DNA of 64,000 nt, taken from Coix lacryma-jobi var. lacryma-jobi (Eukaryota; Streptophyta; Magnoliopsida; Poales; Poaceae). The stretch is from assembly GCA_009763385.1 (NCBI GenBank), contig CM019824.1, positions 32,742,446-32,806,445 on the forward strand, in the 5' to 3' direction. Made by a program: the position numbers and the translations under genes. Below are positions 1 to 11,224 of the stretch, piece after piece. The stretch's first letter is position 1; the number at the start of each line of letters is the position of its first letter. The notes under the pieces were generated by a model, which had not been told where the DNA came from, did no database searches, and was given only the letters and a program-made list of their open reading frames with translations.

Positions 1-884
1 TGCTTCCTCGTCTCAGTAGATCTTGGGCGCATCCATTGTCACCAACTCCCTACGCGTCACTACTAGAGCAATCACCTCCTGACGCTACAAGTCCGACCAC
101 CGGTGCTCCATCCTTGACTTGTCATTGGTTCATCTGCATGGATCCATGGACATTCCACCACTGCCACTACCGCTCAATCAACGCCAGCCACAACCTGACA
201 ACAACCTGGTAGTGCCACCAACACCTAATATCATGACAACAACCAGTTAGAGCTCACGACAAGCCTTATCTGCGCAGATATCATCAAGCATTTCCCATCG
301 TGCAAAAATCATCACTAGCAAACGCATGACCACAAGCTCAAATCACTTGTCATAGATCATTCTCGTTGTCAAGTTCCTCTCCATCGTGCAAGTCTTCAAG
401 TTAACAACTTAGGATGTTGAGGATGTACTTCTCCAAATAGAGATTGTTGCATCTAAGGAAGAGCAACAACCTGAGATCATGTTTATGCATGTCTCAACAA
501 TCTAATTTGGCGTAGCCCTGGCTTGCCTTTTTGTTTCCTTGACTTTGTTTCTTGTTTTTTTAGATTAGTGCTAAAGCATGTGTGTTTGATTTGTATTGTA
601 CCATGGCATATGATGTTAATACGCGTACCTTTATTTTTTATCTCTACATACAACCTAGGCCATGACTTTGCAATATATTTTTCCTACCAATAATTCATAT
701 TTTTTTCACATGCACCCAAATACATATAAAATCATTCACAGACATACAATTCAATTGTTACAGCAAGGCAGATAGCTAGGGACAATTTAGGCACTTATCC
801 TCACTCAAACATCAATTTTTTTTGGCAATTTATTCTAATCAAGTTATGTCATGTCTAGACAAAAAAAATATTAAAAACATCATA
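1..884. other. Intergenic, nothing recognised
   Basis: I see no convincing reading frame, RNA gene or repeat with both ends in this stretch. The first 550 bases have mixed composition. From about 530 onward the sequence becomes T- and A-rich. It could be an old retroelement remnant, but no domain or terminus supports that. Confidence 0.4.
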
Positions 885-1130
885 TACTCCCTCCGTATCA
901 TAAATAGAGTTCGTTTTGGACAGCGACACGGTCTCCAAAGCATAACTTTGACCACTTATTTCTTTAAAAATATTTGTTATAAAGTGGTATATATATACTT
1001 TTATGAAAGTACTTTTCAAGATAAATTTATTTATATGATTTTAACATTTCTAAACTCAATAATTTAAAAATTATTCATGATTTATATTCCCAATGTTTGA
1101 CCGAAAGCTTTTCCAAAACTAATTAGTACT
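885..1130. mobile_element. Stowaway-like MITE remnant
   Basis: The left end reads TACTCCCTCCGTATCATAAA, the typical grass Stowaway (Tc1/mariner-type) terminus beginning at a TA. The following 240 bases are AT-rich and resemble the family interior. The matching right terminus has decayed, so the right boundary is approximate. Confidence 0.55.
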
Positions 1131-1910
1131 TCATAGCTTGGTTTAGAAGTACCCTAATAATAGATGATTCTAACCATCTAATATAATTCAATAAACGATT
1201 CACGGTTATTTACAAGTACCATAATAAAGTTTTCTTCATGTTGCATAGTTTGGTTTTGCTCAAACTGCAGACTTAATAAAGTAGAAAAATTCTTGCCGGC
1301 AAAGAAAATAAAATAGAAAAATTACGCTGTTTCGAGTGATGGACCTTGTCGTGCCCTTCGCGGGCCGCGCTGGTCTTCACAGGCCCGGGCCAAACCCATA
1401 CGCCGCGCCCCTGGCGAGTTGGCGACTACTTGGCCATGGCGTCTGGCGGTCTGGGCTCGGTCCACGCGCGGCACGGCAACAGGAGGGGGCGCAACAGCAC
1501 GTGCCCGAGCCCGATCGCGGTCCACGGCGCGGTTAATCCGCGCACGCCCGGCCTCGTCGCGAGCGCACGCCGGCCGGTTCCTTCCAGATTTCAAAGAGAG
1601 AAGAAGAAGAAGTGAAAACGGGCAAATCCAACACGCGAATATACACAAGCGGGCCCCTAGACTGTTGTCGCGTGGGGCGGGGCGGTCGAGTGCTCTCTCG
1701 ACTCTCGTGGTCGTGATCGTGTGGGGGGCTTTTGCGCAAAGGCCCTCCGTACTACGCCTAATTGGTTACGCGCCGGTGCATGGCTTTTTTTGGGCCGTTT
1801 GCTTCGTTTTGCTGCTACGGCTACGACATGGCAGTTGGCCGGACACGTCCCTTCCTCTTCTTTGTAGGTGGATTTTTGCATATTTCTGGCGTTCGATTAT
1901 GCGTCGTGAC
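1131..1910. other. Intergenic, GC-rich patch without a supported gene
   Basis: From about 1340 to 1760 the DNA is strongly GC-rich and is open in several frames on both strands at once. That is what base composition alone produces. None of the translations resembles a known family, and no splice or start context singles one out. It may be a captured gene or promoter fragment. Confidence 0.4.
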
Positions 1911-2298
1911 GAGCAACTCTAACGGTTTTGTAAATAAGTTTGACATTCTTATTTTTACAAAAACGTTTAAAAATCTCTCATTCAACGGTTTAACAAATAA
2001 TCTTAATATTTTTAGCAACTTGGCAAACACCAGGTGATATTTGACATATATGCCTAGCTACGGTTCGCTTGGCAATCGCCCTCGTGTACTACTCCCGCGG
2101 GATATTTCCCTCTCTCGCGCATAATTTTTTAGTTTTACCAAGCCTAAATGCAAAACCGTTGGAGATTAACTCTTTTTACCTTTGCCATATTAATTTGAGA
2201 GTTAACGAATACCGTATTTTACCTTTGCCATATTAATTTGAGAGTTAACGAATACCGTATTTTATCAAACAAAAAATGCAAAACCGTTAGAGTTGCTC
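1911..2298. mobile_element. MITE with 20-bp perfect terminal inverted repeats
   Basis: The left end (1911-1930) GAGCAACTCTAACGGTTTTG is the exact reverse complement of 2279-2298, giving a 388-bp non-coding element. Similar GAGCAnCTCnAACGG ends occur in several grass MITE families, so the superfamily is not settled. I see no clear flanking duplication. Further half-copies of the terminal motif lie inside (for example near 2151), and an internal 43-bp tandem duplication is present. Confidence 0.7.
2178..2263. repeat. 43-bp perfect tandem duplication
   Basis: The 43-bp unit at 2178-2220, starting ACCTTTGCCATATTAATTTG, is repeated directly at 2221-2263. It lies inside the MITE above and looks like a recent local duplication. 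Confidence 0.9.
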
Positions 2299-2654
2299 TT
2301 ATATAGCATGAATAAATTTAGCAACCACGTAACGAGACGAGGACTGAACAGCAAAAGAGTACGTCATGCTCGAATTTAGAATGTCAACACCAAATCAATC
2401 CAAACGAATTTGTGTGGCAATGTCGTATTGATTTGTTTGCAATATGAATGCGGGACGTGGTGGAATATTATGGTATATCATTGTGTCCTGCCTTTTTTTT
2501 TTACAATGCTCGAATTTCTTTCTCTTCCCTCCTTTTTTTCCTGGGTAAATGGGTAGCATACATGAAAAGAAATGGATGAATGATACAGATTTTGGGTTTA
2601 CAGGTCTGACATTTAAATTTCCTATGTCGGACACTAAAAGGACTTGTTTTCTCC

Positions 2655-3480
2655 CCTTCAACCGTTAAACCTTTTTTTAGACGAAAGAAGAATTGTATTA
2701 AATAATAGCTGGGTACATCATCGTATTACAAGTACATGAATCCAGAAATTGATTCTTATCTATATTATACTTAAACTGTGAAAGTCTCAAACTCTCAAAT
2801 CCAAACCTATTTGACGCTTCATATAGATGATCGCACAGACAAATACTCGACAACAATTGTTTTCGGCCTGAGAACAGATGCCCAACAGACGGCCAACATT
2901 CCTGCAGGCGGAGCGGAGTTGAGAAACTTCTTCTTCTTCCTTGTGTCTTCCTTCTTCTTCTTTCTGCCACTGAAGAATGAGGAAGACTGATCTGAAAATT
3001 ATTCTCACTAGTCCTTCATCGTGGCCAGATCCAACCACAACAAAACGAAAAAGAGACCAGAGAAAATTATTCCATGACAGCGATATCATCTTCATCTTGA
3101 TGCCGAAGTCCGGAAACAAAAGTCTCCATGTTGTTTTGTCAATGCAAATGTTGACGCCGAAATTGTCGCCCTCATCTTCAACAGAGACACCATGGAGAGA
3201 CCGGATCCACCCTACCTCCTCGCCGTCACCGGGAAGGAGGATGAGGAAATACAACTCCAATACCAAAATTCTTGGCATGAAGAAACTCTAACTATAGATG
3301 ACTCAATCTACTAGAAACTTATTAAAAACGATGGATCCGCACTCCCTCCGACCTCCGGTGAGATACCGGAGGAGGAGGGAGGGGGACCAACGGTGAAAAA
3401 GATAGAGACAGCGGCGGCGGCGGCGGCAGCGGCACGTGCCCTAAGCCCTAAGCCCTAGGGGCGGCCTTCAACCGTTAAAC
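2655..3480 (-). mobile_element. LINE-type retroposed insertion with 16-bp target duplication
   Basis: CCTTCAACCGTTAAAC occurs at 2655-2670 and again at 3465-3480, enclosing 794 bp (2671-3464). The insert begins with a T-rich tract (a poly(A) tail read on the minus strand), so it is oriented minus. A long target duplication plus a one-sided A tail is the signature of target-primed reverse transcription. The 5' part (right side) is GC-rich with a CGG run and two AAGCCCT repeats, and the 3' part is AT-rich. A minus-strand frame (2787-3278) is open for 163 residues, but I do not recognise it. It may be a non-autonomous LINE derivative or a processed transcript copy. Confidence 0.75.
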
Positions 3481-3684
3481 TTGAGCGTGCAATATTATGA
3501 TTACTAATAGCTACGTGCAGTTGTCTACATATAATGTGTTTTTCAACTTCTAAAATACCCTCCATCAAAATGAAAATGTAAATCTCACCTTTTGATGTTA
3601 GCCAACCTCAAACATAAGTAGGTTTCTAGATAACAATATCAACATTTATATCCTTTTGTACATATCGATATATGTATCTATATC

Positions 3685-3909
3685 TACTCCCTCCGTCCCA
3701 AAATAAATGCAATTATAGGACAGAACACGGTTACCAATACACCAGTAAAATTACAAAAATACCTCTATAAAGGTGCAATCATTACGCTTTGGAAAACAAA
3801 AAAGTACAAAAAAAATGAATAGAGTTCTCTTGTCTTACATGCAGAATTACATCTATTTTAGAAAAAAATTGAATTCTAGAATTGCATTTATTTAAGGATG
3901 AAGGGAGTA
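3685..3909. mobile_element. Complete Stowaway-type MITE
   Basis: The element starts TACTCCCTCCGTCCCAAAAT and ends with the inverted form, finishing in GGGAGTA. The inner arms (AAATAAATGCAATT and its complement near the right end) pair as well. It is about 225 bp, non-coding, and uses TA at the ends as this family does. Confidence 0.85.
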
Positions 3910-4262
3910 TCTGAATCTATAAATGTACTTTATGTTAAAGAGGTAAAATTTTATTTTATCCGTTTTCATCCACCTCTACTTAATTATCCAGATAGTGCAA
4001 AGTTTCTTTCATCCCGTGTTTTCAGACGACAAATACCTAGTCCAATTCGTATTAGGTCACATCCTCCATATCTCGTAGATAATATATCTAGAGTCATAAC
4101 ACACGCTCTATAAAATAGGACAACTCTTTATTTTATATATGTTTTAGATTTTGTTGAAACGCACAAAAATATTTGCTAGTTATAAAAATATCAGTGAAAC
4201 AAATAAGAATTTTATTAGCTTCTAATTTATTTTAAAAACAAAAATAATAAATCACTAGTAGG

Positions 4263-4520
4263 TACTCCCTCTGTCCACGAAAAAAATCAATTCCTAGAGT
4301 TGTTTTATGTCAAAATTTTTAAATTTTAACCAAATTTATAAAAAAAACTATCAAGATTGATGGTACCAAATTTACATCGTTAGATATATCTTCGATTTTT
4401 TTTATAATGTGTTTATTTTATATTATAGATGTTATTACCCCTTTTCTATAAAATTAGTCAAACTTAAAAAAGTTTAACCAGTACTCCGTATAAATTCTAG
4501 AAATTAATTCTTTCGTGAAC
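4263..4520. mobile_element. Stowaway-like MITE, degraded right end
   Basis: The left end reads TACTCCCTCTGTCCACGAAA. The right portion around 4489-4517 contains the imperfect inverted match (TTCTAGAAATTAATTCTTTC). The interior is AT-rich and non-coding. It lies a few hundred bases upstream of the MCTP gene. Confidence 0.65.
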
Positions 4521-4849
4521 CACACACACAAAAAAAAAGCAAACCATGAGACGTAACCACTCGGAGCTCTGCAAAACATCCGTTTCTGTAGCACGGAAGA
4601 AGGGCTTGTCTGGATCAGCGCGTGAGATTTCTGCCTGGCGCGCGCGCGGCTCCAGGCGTCCGATTTTGGACGCCTGGAGCCAGGATGCTTGCCTGGCCGG
4701 ATGCTTGACTGGGAGGCTGCAATCCAAACAGCCCCGAAGTGCCGAGCCGAGGAGTTTCGTTTCGTTGCTATGTAGCCCACCACCCACAGCAAAGTTACAA
4801 AAAACGACAATGCAGATAGAGCTGGCACGGGACCCTAGGTAGACGGCTG

Positions 4850-5153
4850 GTCCTTCCACCGAAATCGTACCAAGCCCGAGGGCCTCCGCGGAAAAGCTCC
4901 GACCGGGGAGAGAGGGGCTTTTGCGCTCCCGAAAACCAAAAACCTCCCCCACTCTGGACTCCACTTCGTCCCCGTCGAGCACTCCACGCCGCTCTAGTAC
5001 TCTCTGCGCCCTCCTCTCCCCTCTCCACTGGCCTTTGTTTTTGCTCGCAAGAAAAATCCGAAAAATCTTACGCAAATCCGGCGTCCTCTCCGCCGGCGAA
5101 GCTTCTGGGTCCTCCTCGCCGCCGCTACGCGTGAGATCGGCCCGCGGGCGTCG
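4850..5153 (+). promoter_or_regulatory. Probable 5' non-coding exon of the MCTP gene
   Basis: A GC-rich, pyrimidine-rich leader ends at a strong donor (TCG|GTAAGCAG, GT at 5154-5155). No start codon followed by a long frame lies in it, so it is read as a non-coding first exon. The transcription start is not visible, and the left limit is an estimate from the change in composition. No convincing TATA box was seen. Confidence 0.5.
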
Positions 5154-6297
5154 GTAAGCAGCCCAAAGATCCCTGCTTTTGAGCCTTTTTTTTGTTGTTG
5201 TCCCCGTGGTTAGTTTCATTCTACCGTTTTCTTCGGGCCTGTGGGGGCGGAAAATGGTAATGTCGGTGGCCGCGGCTCGCGTTTCCTTGGCCCTGCACTG
5301 TTTAGTGTTTATCGGGTAGCTGCGGGATTTGCGCTTGCTCGGCGCGGTTCAAGCGGTTAGGCCTAGCCTTTAGCCCACAGGTGGTTTCTCCGTGCTCTTG
5401 AACTGTTTAGGGTGGTAATGGCGTGGGATCTGGGATTTTTTGCTTCCTACTAGGTCACCGTTGAGATGAGGGCGGCAGTGGGGGAAAAAAGCCGATAAAA
5501 AGAAGGCTAGTGAGTTGGAAAAGGTAATAAAGCTGTGTAATTATTGGTGCCCATCTGTACCTCTTGGCTTCTTGCAAGTTGCAATGCTGGGGAAGATGCT
5601 GGCTGGCTGGCTCTTTGCTCATTGGTGTTTTTAGATCTGTTATTAGTTTGTGTGCTGAGTTCCGTTTACTCATTTTTCTCCCCCCCCCAGATAAAAAAAA
5701 TGGTGGCTTTTGTATAAATCCTTTGGTTTCTCACTGTGGTAGTTGCCGAGTTAGTTTATTTAGATTGTTCCTATGTTTCTCACTGTGGTAGTTGCCGAGT
5801 CTAGTTTATTTAGATTGTTCCTATTTTTACGATGGACTGAACTCCTTGTTCTTGGTTTGGTGCGCAGCTACTAAAGATGGTTGCTTTTCATGTTTTTTTT
5901 CTTTCATTTTTGTTTTCTTGGCTTCGCTTAGCCACTATCCAGCTGTTGCAAATGTTTACTGAGTATATCTGAAGTCGGATGGCTGCAGTTCTCAGGCAGG
6001 GACTTGGATTGAGTGAAATGCAGTTTCTTTACGCTACCTGTTTGGTTCATTCGAGTTTCATACTTGCTGCAGGTTTTTCCCCCTCTCTGGTTATGTAGAG
6101 TTCATTCTCTTCTGAAGTCGAATGGTTTCTTCCCACATAGCAGCAAAATGAGGAAATGTTCAAAATGCTCGTAGCCGTGTTGCCTGACAAGTTTATTGCA
6201 GAGGTAGTAGTTTCATCTCATTTCATATTATTGTTCATTAATGCTCTTTCCTTGTAATAGCTATCTAAAGCTAGTTGTTTACTTTGTTCTGTTTTAG
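5154..6297 (+). other. Leader intron of the MCTP gene
   Basis: The stretch runs from the GTAAGC donor at 5154 to a plausible acceptor (GTTTTAG|CTGG, AG at 6296-6297) 88 bases before the start codon. It is T-rich, as plant introns are. A second acceptor (TTATTGCAG near 6202) is possible. Long first introns in the leader are frequent in plant genes and can raise expression; that role is inferred here. Confidence 0.5.
5726..5824. repeat. 49/50-bp tandem duplication in the leader intron
   Basis: The unit at 5726-5774, starting GTTTCTCACTGTGGTAGTTG, is repeated at 5775-5824. The second copy has a single extra C (GAGTCTAG versus GAGTTAG). Otherwise the two are the same, so the duplication is young. 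Confidence 0.9.
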
Positions 6298-6385
6298 CTG
6301 GTCTAGGACAAGCGGACAACTGGATTTCTTGGCACTTTGTCAAGTCTGTGAGTAGAAGTTTGGTGGAAGATTGTCTTCATTCAAG

Positions 6386-8713
6386 ATGATGCAGAGGCCA
6401 CCGCTCCGCCCGGAGGAGTACTCCTTGAAGGAGACCTCACCTCACCTTGGTGGTGCAGCTGCTGGTGACAAGCTCACCACTACCTATGACCTGGTTGAGC
6501 AGATGCAGTACCTTTATGTAAGAGTTGTAAAAGCCAAGGAACTTCCAAACAAGGACATCACTGGGAGCTGTGACCCGTATGTTGAGGTGAAGCTAGGAAA
6601 TTATAAGGGCCAAACTCGGCATTTCGAGAAGAAGAACAACCCAGAGTGGAATCAGGTCTTTGCCTTCTCAAAGGAGCGCATTCAGTCATCAGTTGTGGAG
6701 ATTGTGGTCAAGGACAAGGATCTTGTCAAGGATGACTTCATTGGGCGTGTTATATTTGATCTGAATGAGGTCCCAAAGAGAGTGCCACCTGATAGTCCAT
6801 TGGCTCCTCAATGGTATCGGTTGGAAGAACGAAATGGGCACAAGGTGAAGGGGGAGTTGATGTTGGCTGTTTGGATGGGTACTCAAGCTGATGAAGCATT
6901 CCCTGAGGCCTGGCATTCTGATGCAGCTTCCGTCCCTGGCGATGGCCTTGCAAGCATTAGATCAAAAGTGTATCTTACTCCAAAGCTTTGGTATCTCCGT
7001 GTCAATGTCATTGAAGCCCAGGATCTTATACCGAATGACAAGAGCAGGTTCCCTGAGGTTTATGTCAAAGCAATGCTAGGCAACCAAGTTCTTAGAACCA
7101 GGGTATTAGCGAGCCGTACCTTGAATCCAATGTGGAATGAAGATTTGATGTTTGTCGCAGCTGAGCCATTTGAGGAGCACTTAATTTTGAGCGTAGAGGA
7201 TAGGGTGGCCCCAGGAAAGGATGAAGTAGTTGGAAGGACAATAATTTCACTTCAGCATGTACCCCGGAGGATGGATCACAGGTTGCTAACCAGCCAGTGG
7301 TATAACCTTGAGAAGCATGTGATTATTGATGGTGAGCAGAAGAAAGAGACCAAGTTTTCAAGCCGGATTCACCTGAGAATTTGTCTTGAAGGTGGATATC
7401 ATGTCTTGGATGAGTCAACACATTACAGTAGTGATTTAAGGCCAACTGCAAAACCTCTGTGGAAACCTAGCATCGGCATTCTTGAGTTGGGTATCTTGAC
7501 AGCACAGGGCCTGTTGCCAATGAAGACCAAGGATGGGCGTGGCACAACTGATGCCTATTGTGTCGCAAAGTATGGACAGAAATGGGTGCGTACTAGGACT
7601 ATAATTGACAGTTTCACTCCCAAATGGAATGAACAGTACACCTGGGAGGTGTATGACCCATGCACTGTGATCACAATTGGTGTATTTGACAATTGCCACC
7701 TGAATGGCGGGGAAAAGGCCAATGGTGCCCGGGATACCAGAATTGGGAAGGTCCGCATCCGCCTCTCGACACTTGAAACTGATCGGGTGTATACCCACGC
7801 ATACCCTCTTATTGTTCTGACACCTGGTGGCGTTAAGAAGATGGGTGAGGTGCAGCTTGCTGTCCGTTTCACATGTTCATCACTTCTCAACATGATGCAT
7901 CTGTACTCACAGCCCTTGCTGCCCAAGATGCACTATGTGCACCCATTGTCCGTGATACAGGTGGACAACCTGAGGCGCCAAGCCACAAACATTGTCTCGA
8001 CAAGGCTGGGCCGTGCAGAGCCACCACTGCGGAAGGAAATCGTGGAGTACATGCTTGACGTGGACTCGCACATGTGGAGCATGAGAAAGAGCAAGGCAAA
8101 TTTCTTCCGAATCATGGGTGTCCTGAGCCCCCTGATTGCAGTGGCGAAGTGGTTTGATCAGATCTGTCACTGGAGGAACCCGTTGACCACCATACTGATC
8201 CATGTTCTCTTCATGATACTGGTTCTATACCCAGAGCTGATACTGCCCACAATTTTCCTCTACCTGTTCCTGATCGGGGTGTGGTACTACAGGTGGCGGC
8301 CAAGGCAGCCACCGCACATGGACACCCGCCTCTCCCACGCAGAGACTGCCCACCCCGACGAGCTTGACGAGGAGTTCGACACCTTCCCCACCTCCCGCTC
8401 GCCGGACATCGTGCGGATGCGGTACGACAGGCTGCGCAGCGTTGCGGGGAGGATTCAGACCGTGGTCGGCGACCTCGCGACGCAGGGCGAGCGGCTGCAG
8501 TCACTGCTGAGCTGGAGGGACCCGAGGGCCACCGCACTGTTTGTGGTCTTCTGCTTCATTGCCGCCATCGTCCTGTACGTCACTCCATTCCGTGTCGTGG
8601 TCTTCCTCGCAGGCCTGTACGTGCTGAGGCACCCCAGGTTCCGCTACAGGATGCCATCCGTCCCGCTCAACTTCTTCAGGCGTCTGCCGGCGAGGACCGA
8701 CAGCATGCTGTAG
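6386..8713 (+). CDS. Multiple C2 domain and transmembrane region protein (MCTP, FTIP/MCTP3-4 type)
   Basis: The product is 775 residues long in a single exon. The first ATG in frame is at 6386, immediately followed by a second ATG at 6389. The frame stays open upstream to 6371 but has no earlier ATG. Three C2 domains lie at about residues 43-145, 202-308 and 363-470. The C-terminal PRT_C region carries two hydrophobic stretches, about 601-635 and 716-746, that anchor it in the ER. C2-1 and C2-3 keep acidic loop residues (CDPYVEV; TTDAYCV), whereas C2-2 has FPEVYV with Glu in place of the usual Asp, so its calcium binding may be weak. Length and sequence match the Arabidopsis MCTP3/MCTP4 group closely. 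Members tether ER to plasma membrane at plasmodesmata and control movement of mobile factors such as FT or homeobox proteins. The family assignment is firm; the exact partner is inference. Confidence 0.96.
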   Translation: MMQRPPLRPEEYSLKETSPHLGGAAAGDKLTTTYDLVEQMQYLYVRVVKAKELPNKDITGSCDPYVEVKLGNYKGQTRHFEKKNNPEWNQVFAFSKERIQSSVVEIVVKDKDLVKDDFIGRVIFDLNEVPKRVPPDSPLAPQWYRLEERNGHKVKGELMLAVWMGTQADEAFPEAWHSDAASVPGDGLASIRSKVYLTPKLWYLRVNVIEAQDLIPNDKSRFPEVYVKAMLGNQVLRTRVLASRTLNPMWNEDLMFVAAEPFEEHLILSVEDRVAPGKDEVVGRTIISLQHVPRRMDHRLLTSQWYNLEKHVIIDGEQKKETKFSSRIHLRICLEGGYHVLDESTHYSSDLRPTAKPLWKPSIGILELGILTAQGLLPMKTKDGRGTTDAYCVAKYGQKWVRTRTIIDSFTPKWNEQYTWEVYDPCTVITIGVFDNCHLNGGEKANGARDTRIGKVRIRLSTLETDRVYTHAYPLIVLTPGGVKKMGEVQLAVRFTCSSLLNMMHLYSQPLLPKMHYVHPLSVIQVDNLRRQATNIVSTRLGRAEPPLRKEIVEYMLDVDSHMWSMRKSKANFFRIMGVLSPLIAVAKWFDQICHWRNPLTTILIHVLFMILVLYPELILPTIFLYLFLIGVWYYRWRPRQPPHMDTRLSHAETAHPDELDEEFDTFPTSRSPDIVRMRYDRLRSVAGRIQTVVGDLATQGERLQSLLSWRDPRATALFVVFCFIAAIVLYVTPFRVVVFLAGLYVLRHPRFRYRMPSVPLNFFRRLPARTDSML

Positions 8714-9090
8714 GCGCGGCAGGTGCCTGGCTCCATTGCTGGTTCGGTGGTTTCGCCTGTCCATTGCAGCTCACAGATGGTTACTCTCTCTCTCTTAAGT
8801 AAGTGTATCCGAAAACAATGAACTGCTAGCTATCTTCGGTACTTTTGTAGCTTCTCCCTGTTGCATGGTCTGGTTATGTATTCAGATGGTTGTGAACCTT
8901 TCCTGTAACAACCTAACGCATGATGCGTGACTATGGCTAGGTATGCATGCGTGTGTGGTGCTTGAAAACTCCGGGCCTTAGTTATTGCTTTACCTACTTG
9001 TTCAGCAGCAGTGCTGTCAGCTAACATGGTTCTCTACTGCCGCATGGGGCATCGTGTCGTGTCGTTTGGTTTCCAGCTCAATTTATCTAC
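8714..9090 (+). other. Probable 3' untranslated region of the MCTP gene
   Basis: T-rich, non-coding DNA follows the TAG stop at 8711-8713. No single AATAAA signal stands out, so the end of the transcript is an estimate. Confidence 0.35.
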
Positions 9091-9717
9091 TCGTTTGGTT
9101 TGCTACGTGATTGATTTCAGTTTTACTTGGGAAATACTGATCTGAATTCCAGGCGGATTTCCACGGTGCAACCATCTGAATAAGAGAGCCTGAGAGTTCT
9201 CTGCTACGCAGACTGAAACTATTTGATTGTGTACTTCTGGACTTAATAGTGATGTCAAAGTTGATTTTCCACGGTGCAATCCGAACGGAGCTGCTGCACT
9301 TTTCTTCAGAACGCTCATGGAAGGTCTCGCTGGAGGCTGGACTGCAAGTATGTGGCAGAGCATGGCCCAATTCTTTGTCTTGGAAAAAAAAGGGTCAGGT
9401 CCAACTGAACTCTCTCCGTGAGATGTCCTCTTTGGGCTGTCCGTACTTTGGTTTACATGTAGTCGTTGCATTTGCACTCACGGGTCAGTGTGTCACATGT
9501 GCCATTTTGACTGTGACCTCTTCAACATAATTCTCAAAGGCGAATCATGGAACTCCTAGGCTGTCAGTGGTTTACTAGTACTCCCATCCTGAAAATGGGG
9601 TAAGGATCACGGTGTTCTCACTGTCCGAACCAAATGAGTTCTTCAGAGTGTTCCGTTCCATTGTGTACTAGTAAACCCTTCTCTTTTCCCAACATATATA
9701 TATGGCCAAATCTTGAA
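9091..9717. other. Intergenic, nothing recognised
   Basis: Only short overlapping frames occur. The phrase TTTCCACGGTGCAA occurs twice (near 9158 and 9266), but I could not extend it to a repeat unit. Confidence 0.35.
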
Positions 9718-9982
9718 GGCCTGTTTGGTCCACACGACTAATTTTTAGTCTCTGTCAGATGGATGGTACAACTAAATAGACTAGTTATAAAACTAATTTA
9801 TTAACTGGAGTCTAATTCACGAGATGAATCTATTAATCCTAATTAGTCTATGATTTGACTTGTTAATTACTGTATGACGGTATAATTAATTTTATAATTA
9901 ATCTATTTTTAATAGACTAAATTAGTACCACAACATTTAACGTGACACAGACTAAACTTTAGTCCCTGGAGCTAAACACCTA
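9718..9982. mobile_element. MITE with GGCCTGTTTGG-type ends
   Basis: The left end GGCCTGTTTGGTCCACACGA matches, imperfectly inverted, the right end, which reads TAGTCCCTGGAGCTAAACACC. Both carry an internal ACTAAA/TTTAGT core. The interior is AT-rich and non-coding. Such ends are typical of abundant grass DNA-transposon MITEs; I do not assign the superfamily. Confidence 0.65.
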
Positions 9983-11224
9983 GCTCTAGTGATGGTCAAG
10001 GCATAAAACTCAAAACTAGGCCAGATCACATATGACACATGTCCAGCAGAAGTCCGGAAATTTCACCAAGTCCGGGTGTTTCAACTTTCAAAGTCCGTTC
10101 CTTGTTGCAATGTCAAAGTTAGCTGGTGACGGGCATTTTTTTGTTTCGAGAGTGAAGGTCCCAGGAATGTGTGTGCAGGACGGAAGCATTGCCTTCCCGA
10201 TCATTGTCTGTCATGATCTTTGGTCGCTGCTGCACTGCAGCTGTAGCGACCACACCTTGCCATGTCATATTCTGATTCTCCTGTTTGACTTCAATGTTCA
10301 CAATTCGTACGGCCATGTTGTACTTTATGGACGGCGCCTTAGATTGTTTTTTTTTTCAGATTCAGAAATGCTAAAGCTCCTGTGGGCACGCGACCTCTCT
10401 CCCCTCTCGCAGTGGTGGTGGCAGGTCGCCGCGGTGCTCACGCCGACGAGATAGGCGTCCTCCTCCTCTTTCACCGAAGATAAAGACGATAACGGTGACG
10501 GCTAGAGTTCCGATGAGCCTCTTCCCTCTTTTTTCTCCAACTCCGGTGGGTATAGAACGAACCAGCCGAAAGAAGCATGTTGGTCAGGTGGGAATGGTGT
10601 CCGAACGGTTTAGTGGAGTGAGTGGTGGTCGGGCTAGGTTAGGGTAGGAGAGGCTCGTTGGAGTTGGAGAAGATGGCGGTGGTCGAGCTCGTCAGAGCTG
10701 AAGAAGATGGCAACGACGGGGGAGGAAAGAGCGAGGTTGCCACAAACGTTAGGGTTCGCGGGAGCTTCCGTGAATCCTAGCGTCCGTGGTGGGAGAGTCT
10801 TGGGGGAGGACAAGTAGGAATGGTGACGGGCAACTTGAGAAGAAAGAAGAACAATGACCAGAAAAAATGGATGTGGGGTGGGAGACAAAACACTCGGTTG
10901 TCTAGTAGGCAGACTTTCTTTTTTCATTTCCGTTTGCATGTCAAAGATTTTTTTATGCAAGATTAATAACTCTGAACAAAATCTTTAAAATTATTTGCTT
11001 TGAATTCATAACTATGGACCTGGACTCTTCCGATTTAGTACTACTCCATCGGTCCTAATATATAAAATGTAACTATTTTTTGATGTCCAATAATATAGGT
11101 GCGGTGTCACTAAATACTCGTACATCGATACGATACTACTAGTGTTGAGAGAGAGAATAAAAAGTTTTCCTTATTTTTCAAGTCAAAGATGATTATGCCT
11201 TATGCCGAGGCGGAGATAGTACTG
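9983..11224. other. Intergenic, nothing recognised
   Basis: About 1.2 kb without a supported gene. A G-rich stretch around 10,480-10,870 is open on the minus strand for short distances but resembles no family. From 10,960 onward it becomes AT-rich and includes a CTCCATCGGTCCTAATAT phrase near 11,044 that may be a Stowaway end. Confidence 0.35.

Noticed and set aside
1322..1922. Overlapping GC-rich frames on both strands
   Set aside because: Several frames are open at once because the patch is GC-rich. None shows a domain, splice structure or codon pattern that favours it.
3441..3462. Possible interstitial telomere repeat (AAGCCCT units)
   Set aside because: The plant telomere unit is CCCTAAA. 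Only two or three variant units are present, inside a retroposed insertion.
6371..6385. Five extra N-terminal residues for the MCTP protein
   Set aside because: The codon at 6371 is TTG. The first ATG is at 6386, and family members start at the MQRPP-like sequence.
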